DNA of 64,000 bases from Selenomonas sp. TAMA-11512 (GTDB lineage: Bacteria > Bacillota > Negativicutes > Selenomonadales > Selenomonadaceae): assembly GCF_037076525.1 (NCBI RefSeq), contig NZ_AP029018.1, positions 62,001 to 126,000 of the forward strand, read 5' to 3'. The notes beneath the pieces were generated by a model. That model did not search any database. It had not been told where the DNA came from and saw only the letters and a list, made by a program, of their open reading frames with translations. Position numbers and translations under genes: made by a program. Below are positions 35,897 through 43,909 of this stretch, one piece after another; the stretch's first letter is position 1; the number at the start of each line of letters is the position of its first letter.

Positions 35897-37647
35897 TCGA
35901 CGCACTGCGGAAAATCTGGGCGTTCGCGGGCAGCGAACGAAAAAATCTCAACCGCTCTGTGCTGCTCGGCGTGCTCTACGCCATGTTCCACGCACTGCAG
36001 CTCGCGGCGCTCTACGTCGTCCTGAAGGGCCTCGTGGAGCATGCGGACGGGCCGGAGACGGCAGTGCAGGCACTTGCGATCCTCGCTGTCGGCATCCTCG
36101 GCAAGTCCGTCATCGAATACGTCTCGCAGCTCCAGCGCGTCCATGCGGGCTACTTCATGGCCGCGAACAAGCGCATCGCGATCGGAGACCGACTCAAGCG
36201 CGTTCCGATGGGTTATTTCAACGAGACAAGCCTCGGGCGGATCACGGGTGTCGCCACGACCGTGCTCGGCGACGTGGAGGAGACGGCCTCGCGGGTGCTC
36301 GTCCGCACGCTGACCGGCTTTTTGAACACGATCATCCTCATCCCGATGCTGCTCGTCTTTGATTGGCGCATCGGCGCGGTCTTCCTCGCGGGCATCGCCG
36401 TCTATCTCTACATCACGGCGGCCATGGAGGCAAAGTCCCGCAGGCTCGCTCCGAAGCGGCAGGAGGCGCAGGCAGCGCTTGTCGAAGCGGTGCTCGAGCA
36501 GCTGCACGGCATGCACGTCATCAAGGCGTTCAATCTTACGGGCAGAGGCGATCGGCGCGTGCGCGGGGCAATCGCCGGGAGCGAACGCGCCAATCTGGCG
36601 ATGGAGCGCCTCTTTACCCCATACACCGTCGCGCAGGAGGTTACGCTGCGTCTCTTCAGCGTGCTGATCATCGCCGCCGCGATCTATGCGTATCTCGCGG
36701 GCACGATGGCGCTGCCGGACGCGATCATGTGCATCGTGTTCTCCTTCATCGCCTACGAGCAGCTCGAGTCCGCGGGGAGTGCGCTCGCCCTGCTCCGCGT
36801 CGTATGCGCCTCCATTGACGAGGCGAACGCGACGGACGACGTTCCGCAGCTTGACGAAGACGGCCGCGCGATCGTCCCGACGCACCATGGGATCACGTTT
36901 GACCGTGTTTCCTTTGCCTACGGTGAAAAGCCCATCCTCACCGACATCTTCGCGGACATCCCCGAACGAAGCCTGACCGCGATCGTCGGGCCGAGCGGCT
37001 CCGGTAAGACGACGATGTGCCATCTCATCGCGCGGTTCTGGGATGTCGATGCGGGTACGATTTCCATCGGCGGACACGATGTAAAAGAGTATACGCTGGA
37101 GTCCCTGATGGCGATGATCAGCATCGTCTTCCAGCGCGTCTACCTCTTCCGCGATACGATCGAGAACAACATCCGATTCGGACGGCCGCAGGCGAGCCGC
37201 GAGGAGGTCATCGAGGCGGCGAAGAAAGCGGCGTGTCACGATTTTATCATGCAGCTGCCGGACGGCTACGAAACGATTGTCGGCGAGGGCGGCGCGAATC
37301 TCTCAGGCGGTGAGCGCCAGCGCATATCCATCGCCCGCGCCATATTGAAGGATGCGCCCGTCATTATCTTCGACGAGGCGACGGCGAATGTCGATCCCGA
37401 GAATGAGGATCGGCTGCAGCAGGCAATCGAGGCGCTGACGCGGGACAAGACCGTCATCATGATTGCGCACCGACTGAAAACCGTCCGGAATGCCGCGCAG
37501 ATTCTCGTTGTGGCGAACGGTGGAATCGTCCAGCGGGGCACGCATGACGAGCTCGTCTCCGAGGGCGGCATCTATGCCGACTTCATCGCCGCGCGCAAGA
37601 GAGCCGTCGGCTGGAGACTGTCGTCGCCGGCGGATAAGGGCGCATAG
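35893..37647 (+). CDS. ABC transporter, fused membrane and ATPase domains (second half of a heterodimer)
   Basis: The 584-residue partner has the same layout: helices in residues 15-310, Walker A GPSGSGKTT near 367, FQRVYLFRDTIENNIRFG, signature NLSGGERQRISIARAI near 475, Walker B VIIFDEATANVDPEN and the H-loop MIAHRLKTV. Both halves keep intact catalytic glutamates (DEAT), so neither site looks degenerate. The gene starts inside the end of the preceding one and ends before a bidirectional terminator. Confidence 0.85.
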   Translation: MIDALRKIWAFAGSERKNLNRSVLLGVLYAMFHALQLAALYVVLKGLVEHADGPETAVQALAILAVGILGKSVIEYVSQLQRVHAGYFMAANKRIAIGDRLKRVPMGYFNETSLGRITGVATTVLGDVEETASRVLVRTLTGFLNTIILIPMLLVFDWRIGAVFLAGIAVYLYITAAMEAKSRRLAPKRQEAQAALVEAVLEQLHGMHVIKAFNLTGRGDRRVRGAIAGSERANLAMERLFTPYTVAQEVTLRLFSVLIIAAAIYAYLAGTMALPDAIMCIVFSFIAYEQLESAGSALALLRVVCASIDEANATDDVPQLDEDGRAIVPTHHGITFDRVSFAYGEKPILTDIFADIPERSLTAIVGPSGSGKTTMCHLIARFWDVDAGTISIGGHDVKEYTLESLMAMISIVFQRVYLFRDTIENNIRFGRPQASREEVIEAAKKAACHDFIMQLPDGYETIVGEGGANLSGGERQRISIARAILKDAPVIIFDEATANVDPENEDRLQQAIEALTRDKTVIMIAHRLKTVRNAAQILVVANGGIVQRGTHDELVSEGGIYADFIAARKRAVGWRLSSPADKGA

Positions 37648-37663
37648 TCCCCTTGCATATAGA

Positions 37664-37710
37664 AAAAAGAGGTCACCTCCCTGAAAATCTGCGGGATATG
37701 ACCTCTTTTA
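37664..37710. terminator. Bidirectional terminator between the ABC pair and the CobW operon
   Basis: AAAAAGAGGTCA pairs with TGACCTCTTTT around a 23-base loop. It overlaps the stop codon of the convergent CobW gene. Confidence 0.75.
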
Positions 37711-38739
37711 TTTAGTGACTTTGCCATACGGGTTCGCGTTGATCTCTTCGATCACCGGCGCGGCGCCCAGGATCTCCTGAAACGCGGTCAGCGAATCCAT
37801 GATGCGCTCCGGCTCCAAGTCTTTCATGATAAAGACGATCTGCGAGCTGCGCTCTTCCCCGTGCCAGTCCGGCAGGTGCTGCGGCGGATGAATGACGTGC
37901 TGCACCCCGTTGATGACGATGGGGCCGCGCTCACCCACGTCGACGATCCCCTTGACGCGCAGCATCCGCTCTCCGTGGGTGTAGAGGAGCATGCTCATCC
38001 ACAGCCCGAACGCTGTCCAGTCGAGCGCCTCATAGAAGCGGATCGACATGGAGCGGACGCCGCTGTCGTGACAGCTCTCCGTCCGCGCTGCCTGCACGAT
38101 GCGCGCCTCTCTGTCCGGCGGCAAGCCCTCTTGCGCGCCGAAGACGATATGAGGATCGATGCCGCCGTACGCGCTTTCGCGGATCACCGCCGCCGGATTG
38201 AGCTGCTGCAGCCGTGCGTGCATCGCCGCGACTTCGGCAGCGGCGACCATATCCGTCTTTGTGATGACGACGGTGTCCGCCGCGACGATCTGCCGCAGGG
38301 ACTCCGCGTGATTCTGCAGGTGCAGGGCGCCGTTCACCGCGTCCAGGCAGCAGACGACATTGCCGACATAGTAGCGCTGGCTGAGCAGCGGGTCCATGAG
38401 CACGGAGAACAGGATCGGCGCGGGATCGGCAAGCCCTGTCGTCTCGATGGCGACGCGATCGATCACGGTCTCGCTGCGCTCGTATTCATTGAGGATCTCC
38501 TTCAGCACGGCGATGAGATCCTCGCGCATATTACAGCAGATGCATCCGCCGCTCAGGAGCCGCGTCGACTCCTTGACGCGCCGGATCAGGCGGTGATCGA
38601 GCCCCGCTTCGCCAAATTCGTTGATGATCGTCGCCGTGTTTTGGAAGCGCGCGTCCTTCAGGACATTCGCGAGGAGCGTCGTCTTTCCGCTGCCGAGAAA
38701 GCCCGTCACGACGGTGATCGGAAGTCTGCGGTCATCCAT
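37708..38739 (-). CDS. CobW/COG0523-family GTPase, putative metal chaperone
   Basis: The 343-residue protein starts at ATG 38739 and begins with the P-loop TGFLGSGKTTLL (residues 12-23). The metal-binding GGCICCNM follows near 66, then ETTGLADPAPI near 100 and the guanine-specific ITKTDM. A CobW_C domain lies after residue 225. COG0523 proteins deliver zinc, cobalt or nickel to specific enzymes, often neighbours. It is the last gene of a four-gene operon with two hydrolases. The deacetylase-type enzyme, a metal hydrolase, is the obvious client. That link is inferred. Confidence 0.88.
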   Translation of the reverse strand: MDDRRLPITVVTGFLGSGKTTLLANVLKDARFQNTATIINEFGEAGLDHRLIRRVKESTRLLSGGCICCNMREDLIAVLKEILNEYERSETVIDRVAIETTGLADPAPILFSVLMDPLLSQRYYVGNVVCCLDAVNGALHLQNHAESLRQIVAADTVVITKTDMVAAAEVAAMHARLQQLNPAAVIRESAYGGIDPHIVFGAQEGLPPDREARIVQAARTESCHDSGVRSMSIRFYEALDWTAFGLWMSMLLYTHGERMLRVKGIVDVGERGPIVINGVQHVIHPPQHLPDWHGEERSSQIVFIMKDLEPERIMDSLTAFQEILGAAPVIEEINANPYGKVTK

Positions 38740-38744
38740 GGCGC

Positions 38745-39089
38745 TCACGCGCTTTTTCGGATGGCGCGCAGGAAATTGGGATCGAGCGGATCCAGCGTCC
38801 TGCGGCACATCTGCGAAGCCGTGCTCCACATATCGCCGAGGTCGCTTACAATCCGGCTGTTGCCCTTCTTATCGGCGATCACGTATTTGCTGCCGTTCCA
38901 GTCCCGTATGCTCAGGCCATAGTACCCCAGCACCTTATCCGCAACCGCCACACGGCGCAGGCGCATCCGACGCCGGTCGCGCTGTCCCTCGCCGGCGACA
39001 ACGCGCTCACGCCGGCCGTATTCCGCATCGTGGAACGGCTGATCCGTCCAGTGCACATGCATGATCAGCTCACCGCACAGGACACACAT
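38745..39089 (-). CDS. Small CxxC protein of the sigma-54 operon, function unknown
   Basis: The 114-residue protein begins MCVLCGELIMHVHWTDQPFH, with a Cys-x2-Cys pair and three nearby histidines that could hold a metal. A strongly basic patch (GQRDRRRMRLRR) and a soluble C-terminus follow. The start at 39089 has AGGAGG behind it, and the stop is five bases from CobW. That spacing suggests the two work together, for instance in metal transfer. I did not recognise the family. Confidence 0.7.
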   Translation of the reverse strand: MCVLCGELIMHVHWTDQPFHDAEYGRRERVVAGEGQRDRRRMRLRRVAVADKVLGYYGLSIRDWNGSKYVIADKKGNSRIVSDLGDMWSTASQMCRRTLDPLDPNFLRAIRKSA

Positions 39090-39171
39090 AGCGCCTCCTC
39101 CTCTCTGTTTGTATGACGCTGAGGCAGCCGCCGAAGAGATTTTCTCCGCAGCGCCGCCTCCGCAAAGATTC

Positions 39172-40056
39172 TTATGACTTCTTCGGGAACCGCGCAAGGA
39201 ACGCGTCCGCCATCTCGTCGAGCGTGCACCAGCGGATGCCCTCATGCTTGTTGATGTGGTCGATGAGGTGCTGGTGGCAGCCGATGCATTTCATGCGTCC
39301 GGAGACATCGGGATGGATGGTCATCGGGAATACGGCGAAGTCATAGTTCTCATAGACATAGTCGAAAGAATCCTCCCACATGCCGAAGATATCGCGCGGA
39401 TTGTGGAAGCCGAAGCTGTTCGGCGACTTCTTGATGAACATCAGCGGCGGGAGATCATCGAGATCCCAGTTCGCCGGAATCTCCACCAGATCCGTCTCCT
39501 CTCCGCGTACCAGGGGCTTCATCCATGTAGACGCCGGCGCCGCGTAGTCGATCTTGCTCCAGCTGTCGCCGATCCGCACATAGTAGGGCATGCAGTCGTG
39601 ATGCATCAGGGAGTGATCGTATTTGATACCGTATTTCTTCAGAAGCTTGTCCGTGACGTTGGAGAACTCCCACCATGGAGCGACGTAGCCTGTCGGGCTC
39701 TTGCCGGTCAGTTCCTTGATGAGCTCGATGCTCTTCACGAGCACGTCTTCCTCCTGCTGCGGGGTCATAGCGATCGGGTTCTCGTGCGAATATCCGTGCG
39801 CGCCGACCTCATGCCCGTCCGCTACGATCATCTTCATCTGCTCGGGGAATGTCTCGATGGAGTGCCCCGGCGCAAACCACGTCGCCTTGATGTTGTTCTT
39901 CTTGAACAGCTTGAGCAGGCGCGGGATGCCGACCTCGCCCGCAAAGAGGCCGCGTGAAATATCATCCGGGGAGTCTTCGCCGCCGTAGGAACCCAGCCAC
40001 CCGGCTACCGCATCGATATCTACGCCATAGCCAACGAGAATCTCTTTCTTTGCCAT
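39172..40056 (-). CDS. Polysaccharide-deacetylase-fold hydrolase (PuuE/PgdA-like, possible imidase)
   Basis: The 294-residue protein has the NodB-type layout seen in allantoinase PuuE and H. pylori Pgd[13 protein letters not shown] supplies the catalytic aspartate pair near residue 12. [16 protein letters not shown] follows near 58, and the metal histidines lie in [11 protein letters not shown] near 85. [11 protein letters not shown] is near 120 and a C-terminal [12 protein letters not shown] supplies another histidine. No signal peptide is present, so a cytoplasmic small-molecule substrate is more likely than a cell-wall polymer. Relatives open cyclic ureides and imides. It sits between a nitrilase-type amidase and a metal chaperone. 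Confidence 0.8.
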   Translation of the reverse strand: MAKKEILVGYGVDIDAVAGWLGSYGGEDSPDDISRGLFAGEVGIPRLLKLFKKNNIKATWFAPGHSIETFPEQMKMIVADGHEVGAHGYSHENPIAMTPQQEEDVLVKSIELIKELTGKSPTGYVAPWWEFSNVTDKLLKKYGIKYDHSLMHHDCMPYYVRIGDSWSKIDYAAPASTWMKPLVRGEETDLVEIPANWDLDDLPPLMFIKKSPNSFGFHNPRDIFGMWEDSFDYVYENYDFAVFPMTIHPDVSGRMKCIGCHQHLIDHINKHEGIRWCTLDEMADAFLARFPKKS

Positions 40057-40096
40057 TGCAAAAACCTCCTATACATTTCAAGAACAGTAAGCCACA

Positions 40097-40894
40097 TCAA
40101 AACATCTCATTGCGCAGCTTGGGATGCAAATCGCGCAGATACGGCAGCGTCCTTCGCATCGTCGCCGCCTCATCCGAATCAATCTCCGCGCAGACAACAG
40201 CCTCGCCGTCCGCCTCCGCCGCCGCGAGCAGCGACGCGTCCGGCGCCACGATACGGCTCAGTCCGCCGAACGAGGTGTCCTGCTCCTGACCGCAGCGATT
40301 GCATGCCACGACGTATACGCCGTTCTCCAGCGCCCGGCTCCGCGACGCAATGTCCCAGACGTAGTCGCGCGCCCGTCCGAACGCCGAGGAGTAGAGCAGC
40401 ACATCTGCGCCCTTGAGCGTCTGAATCCGCGCCATCTCGGGGAAGCCGATCTCATAGCAGATGAGCAGGCCGACCGTCGCAAACGGCAGCCGGTATACGC
40501 CGATCTCCTCGCCCTTTGCGAAGCGGCTGTTCTCCGCATCCCAAAGGTGCATCTTGCGGTGCCGGCCGATGAGCCCTTCCGCGCCGACGAGCACCGCCGT
40601 GTCGTAGACAAGTCCGTCCTCCCCGCGCTCGAGCAGCGCGCCTGCGAGATAGATGCCATAGCGCTGTGCCGTGTCCTGCATCCATTGTGACGTACGCCCG
40701 GTAAGGCTCTCCGCGAGCTCCGTGTCGCGCGTCTCGACGCGGTAGCCCGTATTGAACAGCTCCGGCAGAACAACGAGCTGTGCCCCTCGCGACGCGGCAT
40801 CCGCGACCAGCTCCGCCCCATGCCTCAGATTGGCGTCCTTGTCATACGGGACGCAATCCATCTGCACGGCGGCAACGTTCCATTTATGTGCCAC
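40097..40894 (-). CDS. Nitrilase-superfamily carbon-nitrogen hydrolase (amidase/carbamoylase type)
   Basis: The 265-residue enzyme carries the Glu-Lys-Cys triad: E in VVLPELFNTGY near residue 46, K in GRHRKMHLWD near 115, and C in LLICYEIGFPE near 147. This family hydrolyses linear amides or N-carbamoyl compounds to acid and ammonia. It is the first gene behind a sigma-54 promoter. In context it could act on the half-amide made by the next enzyme. The exact substrate is not shown. Confidence 0.88.
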   Translation of the reverse strand: MAHKWNVAAVQMDCVPYDKDANLRHGAELVADAASRGAQLVVLPELFNTGYRVETRDTELAESLTGRTSQWMQDTAQRYGIYLAGALLERGEDGLVYDTAVLVGAEGLIGRHRKMHLWDAENSRFAKGEEIGVYRLPFATVGLLICYEIGFPEMARIQTLKGADVLLYSSAFGRARDYVWDIASRSRALENGVYVVACNRCGQEQDTSFGGLSRIVAPDASLLAAAEADGEAVVCAEIDSDEAATMRRTLPYLRDLHPKLRNEMF

Positions 40895-40942
40895 AGCCTC
40901 ACCTCCATTGGATTTACATCGATCTCTCTACTCTTATAATAC

Positions 40943-40957
40943 GCAAGTTTCGTGCCA
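40943..40957 (-). promoter_or_regulatory. Sigma-54 (-24/-12) promoter
   Basis: On the reverse strand TGGCACG-AAAC-TTGC matches the sigma-54 consensus TGGCACG-N4-TTGC at every defined position. It lies about 50 bases before the nitrilase-type gene, with a sigma-54 activator gene directly upstream. Confidence 0.9.
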
Positions 40958-41007
40958 ACGTGAAAAGCCGTATAAATACAGCATTTACGATGAAAACACA
41001 CATAAAA

Positions 41008-41046
41008 ATATGCGCTAATGCATAGAATTTATGCATTAGCGCATAT
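41008..41046 (-). terminator. Perfect 17-bp hairpin after the sigma-54 activator gene
   Basis: ATATGCGCTAATGCATA and its complement close a 5-base loop. On the reverse strand it follows the activator stop and runs into TTTTTAT, so it should terminate that transcript. It lies 50-100 bases upstream of the -24/-12 promoter, so it could also be the activator's binding site. Confidence 0.75.
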
Positions 41047-41047
41047 G

Positions 41048-42796
41048 CTATCTTCGTTTCAATTTTCGGCTGATCGTGCTCTGATCCACGCCCAGAGCTT
41101 CGGCAATGCGCGTCGTCGTCCTGTACTGCCTGCGCGCCATCTCAATCAGCTGCTCCTCCACAAGGCGCTGCGCCTCGCGCAGAGGGATAATCGCCTCCAC
41201 CCGAACGGGCTCGCTGCACAAATCGGACTGCAGGGATTCCGGCAGACTGTCGACGCCGATCACATCCTGCGGCGCGAGAACCACCATCCGCTCAATCGCG
41301 TGCTGCAGCTCCCGCGTGTTCCCGTCCCATCGGCTGCGCGAAAAGGCGTCCATGACATCGGCGGAGAGGCGGCGGTTCAGCCGGTATTTCGCGTTGTATT
41401 TTTTCAGGAAAAAGAGGGACAGAGGCAGTATGTCCTCCTGCCGCTCGCGCAGCGGAGGTATGCGGAAGTGCACGACGTTCAGCCGGTAGTACAGATCCCT
41501 GCGGAACAGACCCTTGTCGATCTCCGCCGGCAGCTCCTTGTTCGATGCGGCGATGATCCGCAGATCCAAGGGGATCGTCTTCGTTCCGCCCACGCGCATG
41601 AACTCGTTGTCCTGCAGCACGCGCAGAAGTTTTGCCTGCAGGCCGACGGGAATCTCGCTGATTTCGTCCAGGAACAGCGTGCCGGACTGGGCGAGCTCGA
41701 ACAGCCCCGGCTTGCCGCTGCGCTCCGCCCCCGTAAAGGCGCCGCGCTCATAGCCGAACAGCTCCGACTCGAAGAGCGTCGGCGGCAGCGCGCTGCAGTT
41801 GATCTTGATGTACGGCTTTTCGGCGCGCGGGCTCTTGGCGTGGATGAAGTTCGCGAGCACCTCTTTGCCGACGCCGGAATCCCCCGTGATGAGTACGGGG
41901 ACATCGGTCTCGCTCACCTTCAGCGCCATGACCGCGATCTTCTTCATTGCCGGGCTCTCCGCGATGAACGCGTTGTTCTGCTCCTCCTGCATCTGACTGC
42001 GCGCGAGCTCGCGCTTATAGCCTTCGAGCAGGAGGCGCGTCTCGTTCAGCTCCTGCGAGAACTCGCTCTCATCCACGATGAGCCGCGACGTATTGATCAC
42101 GCGGACAATCCGATTTTCCTCGTCGAATATGGGCGTCCCCATGACGAGGAGCTTCTTTCCCGTCGCCGTCGTCTGAATCGCCTGCACACGGCGCTTCGAT
42201 TCGAGCACCATGCGCGTAATGGACGGATAGAAAATGCGCTCCTTTTCCAGCTCATAGACGCTTTTGCCGACCAGCTGCTCGGCGTCCACACCCCAGATCG
42301 CGGTCGCAGCCGAGCTCACCTCGAGAGTCCTGCCCGTATCGTCCGAGGCGTAGATCACGTCCCAATTGGTCTCAAACAGCTTGTGGATGTCCTCCGCCAT
42401 GTGGCTGTAGCTCATTTCCATCGCGGCAACATCAGCCATGCCGCGGTGGTGGAAGCGCATCTCCATCGCGCCGACGCGCTTGCCGTCCGAAAAGATGCTG
42501 CTGAGGGCGACGATATCATTGTCTTCCTGAAAGACCAGCTTCGTCTCGGTCGGGTACTCCAGCGCTTTGAGGATGGAGTCCGCCTTGCCGCACGCTTCGA
42601 TCGGCATCCCTAAGATCTGTGCGAGGCTCGCGCCCCGCGCCATGCAATACGCTTCATTCGCCTTGACAATGCGCTTTTCCGTGTCGATTACGACGATCTC
42701 GCAGAGGAACGCGTCCAGCAGCATTTGCTCCGAAATCTCGGCAGGTCTTATGTTGTCATCCGCGGATGGGATATTGCGTCTTTTATTCATGTGCAT
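41048..42796 (-). CDS. Sigma-54-dependent transcriptional activator with two PAS domains
   Basis: The 582-residue protein has PAS domains at about 25-130 (FLCEIVVIDTEKRIVKANEA) and 150-265 (WDVIYASDDTGRTLEVSSAA). An AAA domain covers 300-530 with Walker A GDSGVGKE, the sigma-54 contact GAFTGA and Walker B TLFLDEISEIP. A Fis-type helix-turn-helix ends it (TRIAEALGVDQSTISRKL). The PAS pair should sense a small molecule or redox state. It almost certainly drives the -24/-12 promoter at 40943, which begins the downstream four-gene operon. The start is ATG 42796 or 42790. Confidence 0.92.
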   Translation of the reverse strand: MHMNKRRNIPSADDNIRPAEISEQMLLDAFLCEIVVIDTEKRIVKANEAYCMARGASLAQILGMPIEACGKADSILKALEYPTETKLVFQEDNDIVALSSIFSDGKRVGAMEMRFHHRGMADVAAMEMSYSHMAEDIHKLFETNWDVIYASDDTGRTLEVSSAATAIWGVDAEQLVGKSVYELEKERIFYPSITRMVLESKRRVQAIQTTATGKKLLVMGTPIFDEENRIVRVINTSRLIVDESEFSQELNETRLLLEGYKRELARSQMQEEQNNAFIAESPAMKKIAVMALKVSETDVPVLITGDSGVGKEVLANFIHAKSPRAEKPYIKINCSALPPTLFESELFGYERGAFTGAERSGKPGLFELAQSGTLFLDEISEIPVGLQAKLLRVLQDNEFMRVGGTKTIPLDLRIIAASNKELPAEIDKGLFRRDLYYRLNVVHFRIPPLRERQEDILPLSLFFLKKYNAKYRLNRRLSADVMDAFSRSRWDGNTRELQHAIERMVVLAPQDVIGVDSLPESLQSDLCSEPVRVEAIIPLREAQRLVEEQLIEMARRQYRTTTRIAEALGVDQSTISRKLKRR

Positions 42797-43019
42797 CGCC
42801 TTTTCATGTCAACAGCGACAAACCGGATTATTCACAGAGGAGGCGCTTGACGCTGACGGTAGTCTGCGCCGCCTCCTTTTCAGCTTCAGCTCCATTATAC
42901 CGTGCGTATTTTTGTGCGTCAATGCAGGGCTGTCCGAGAGAAGCAAACAAAAGAAGTAAGCGGAAAACGGACACGGCTCTGCCGAATTTCACTTTATCAA
43001 AGGCTCCTTAATAAATCCT

Positions 43020-43189
43020 TTAAGGAAGCACTGATAAATTCAGCCCGATCATCTTGGCGCATCTTTTCCGCCCGCACTTCGGCGGCAAATCCTCCACAGA
43101 GCACCACTCTGCGTCCGGTTTGCCACCTTTGTTCGGACGAAAAAATCTGCACCAATCTGACAGACTTCATTTTATCAGCGATTCCTTAA
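43020..43189. repeat. MITE-like element, copy 3 (best preserved)
   Basis: Ends are inverted: TTAAGGAAGCACTGATAAA on the left, and TTTATCAGCGATTCCTTAA on the right, inverted relative to it. The 170-bp interior has no coding frame but shares blocks with copy 2 (CACAGAGCA, GTTCGGA, CTGACAG). A further right-end-like segment (TTTATCAAAGGCTCCTTAA) lies at about 42993-43012, as if two elements abut. It fills most of the space between the activator and flavodoxin genes. Confidence 0.65.
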
Positions 43190-43300
43190 TAATGAGAAAA
43201 ATTTTCAAAATAGATTGCATCGAATAAGGAGAAATGTTATCATCAAAGAGTAAGTAAATGGAAATCAATATATATATGCATAAAAGAGGAGGATTTTCAG

Positions 43301-43735
43301 ATGGCAAAGGCAGCAGTTGTATTTTGGAGCGGAACGGGCAACACCGAGGCGATGGCGAACGCGGTCGTTGAGGGTGTGAAGAAGGGCGGCGCGGAGGTCG
43401 AGCTGATCCGTGTCGGCGATTTCTCCGCCGATCGGATCGCGGATTACGCGGGCGTGCTCTTCGGATGCCCCGCCTGCGGTACGGAGGAGCTGGACGATAC
43501 GGAGTTCGAGCCGTTCTTCGCCGAGGCGGAGGGCAAGCTTTCGGGCGTGAAGGTCGGACTTTTCGGCTCGTACGGATGGGGCGGCGGCGCGTTCATGGAG
43601 ACGTGGGCGGAGCGCACGGAAGCGGCAGGCGCCAATATGGTCGCGGACAGCGTGACTTGTGAGACAGAGCCGGACGCTGCCGCCATCGCACAATGCGAGG
43701 CGCTGGGCGAAGCGATGGCAAAGGCGATTGCGTAA
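43301..43735 (+). CDS. Flavodoxin
   Basis: The 144-residue protein begins AAVVFWSGTGNTEAMANAVV, whose SGTGNTEAM loop binds the FMN phosphate. VLFGCPACGTEELDDTEFEP and GLFGSYGWGGGAFMETW supply the isoalloxazine-binding loops. The length is that of a short-chain flavodoxin, a soluble one-electron carrier that replaces ferredoxin in anaerobes. It is a single gene with a GAGGAGG ribosome binding site and its own terminator at 43761. Confidence 0.93.
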   Translation: MAKAAVVFWSGTGNTEAMANAVVEGVKKGGAEVELIRVGDFSADRIADYAGVLFGCPACGTEELDDTEFEPFFAEAEGKLSGVKVGLFGSYGWGGGAFMETWAERTEAAGANMVADSVTCETEPDAAAIAQCEALGEAMAKAIA

Positions 43736-43760
43736 AAACGGCATATACATCGCTGCATAC

Positions 43761-43815
43761 AAAAGACCCGCCCCCGAACGTCGGATTTCCAAGTCCGAAC
43801 GGGGGAGGGTCTTTT
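43761..43815. terminator. Terminator behind flavodoxin
   Basis: AAAAGACCC-CCCCCG pairs with CGGGGG-GGGTCTTTT and holds an inner TCGGA/TCCGA stem. Confidence 0.75.
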
Positions 43816-43857
43816 GATGTATGGGGTGAGGTGCTTTCGTGACATTCTTACAGAGCA

Positions 43858-43896
43858 CAAAAAGCCGCCGGTCGAAGCACAGCCAGCGGCTTTTTG
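43858..43896 (-). terminator. Terminator of the peptide/nickel-type ABC operon
   Basis: CAAAAAGCCGC pairs with GCGGCTTTTTG, 14 bases behind the stop of the double-ATPase gene. Confidence 0.75.
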
Positions 43897-43909
43897 TTTA
43901 TGTCCGCCA

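Noticed and set aside
41018-42613. A forward frame of 531 codons
   Set aside because: It is antisense to the sigma-54 activator, whose GAFTGA and helix-turn-helix motifs are unmistakable.
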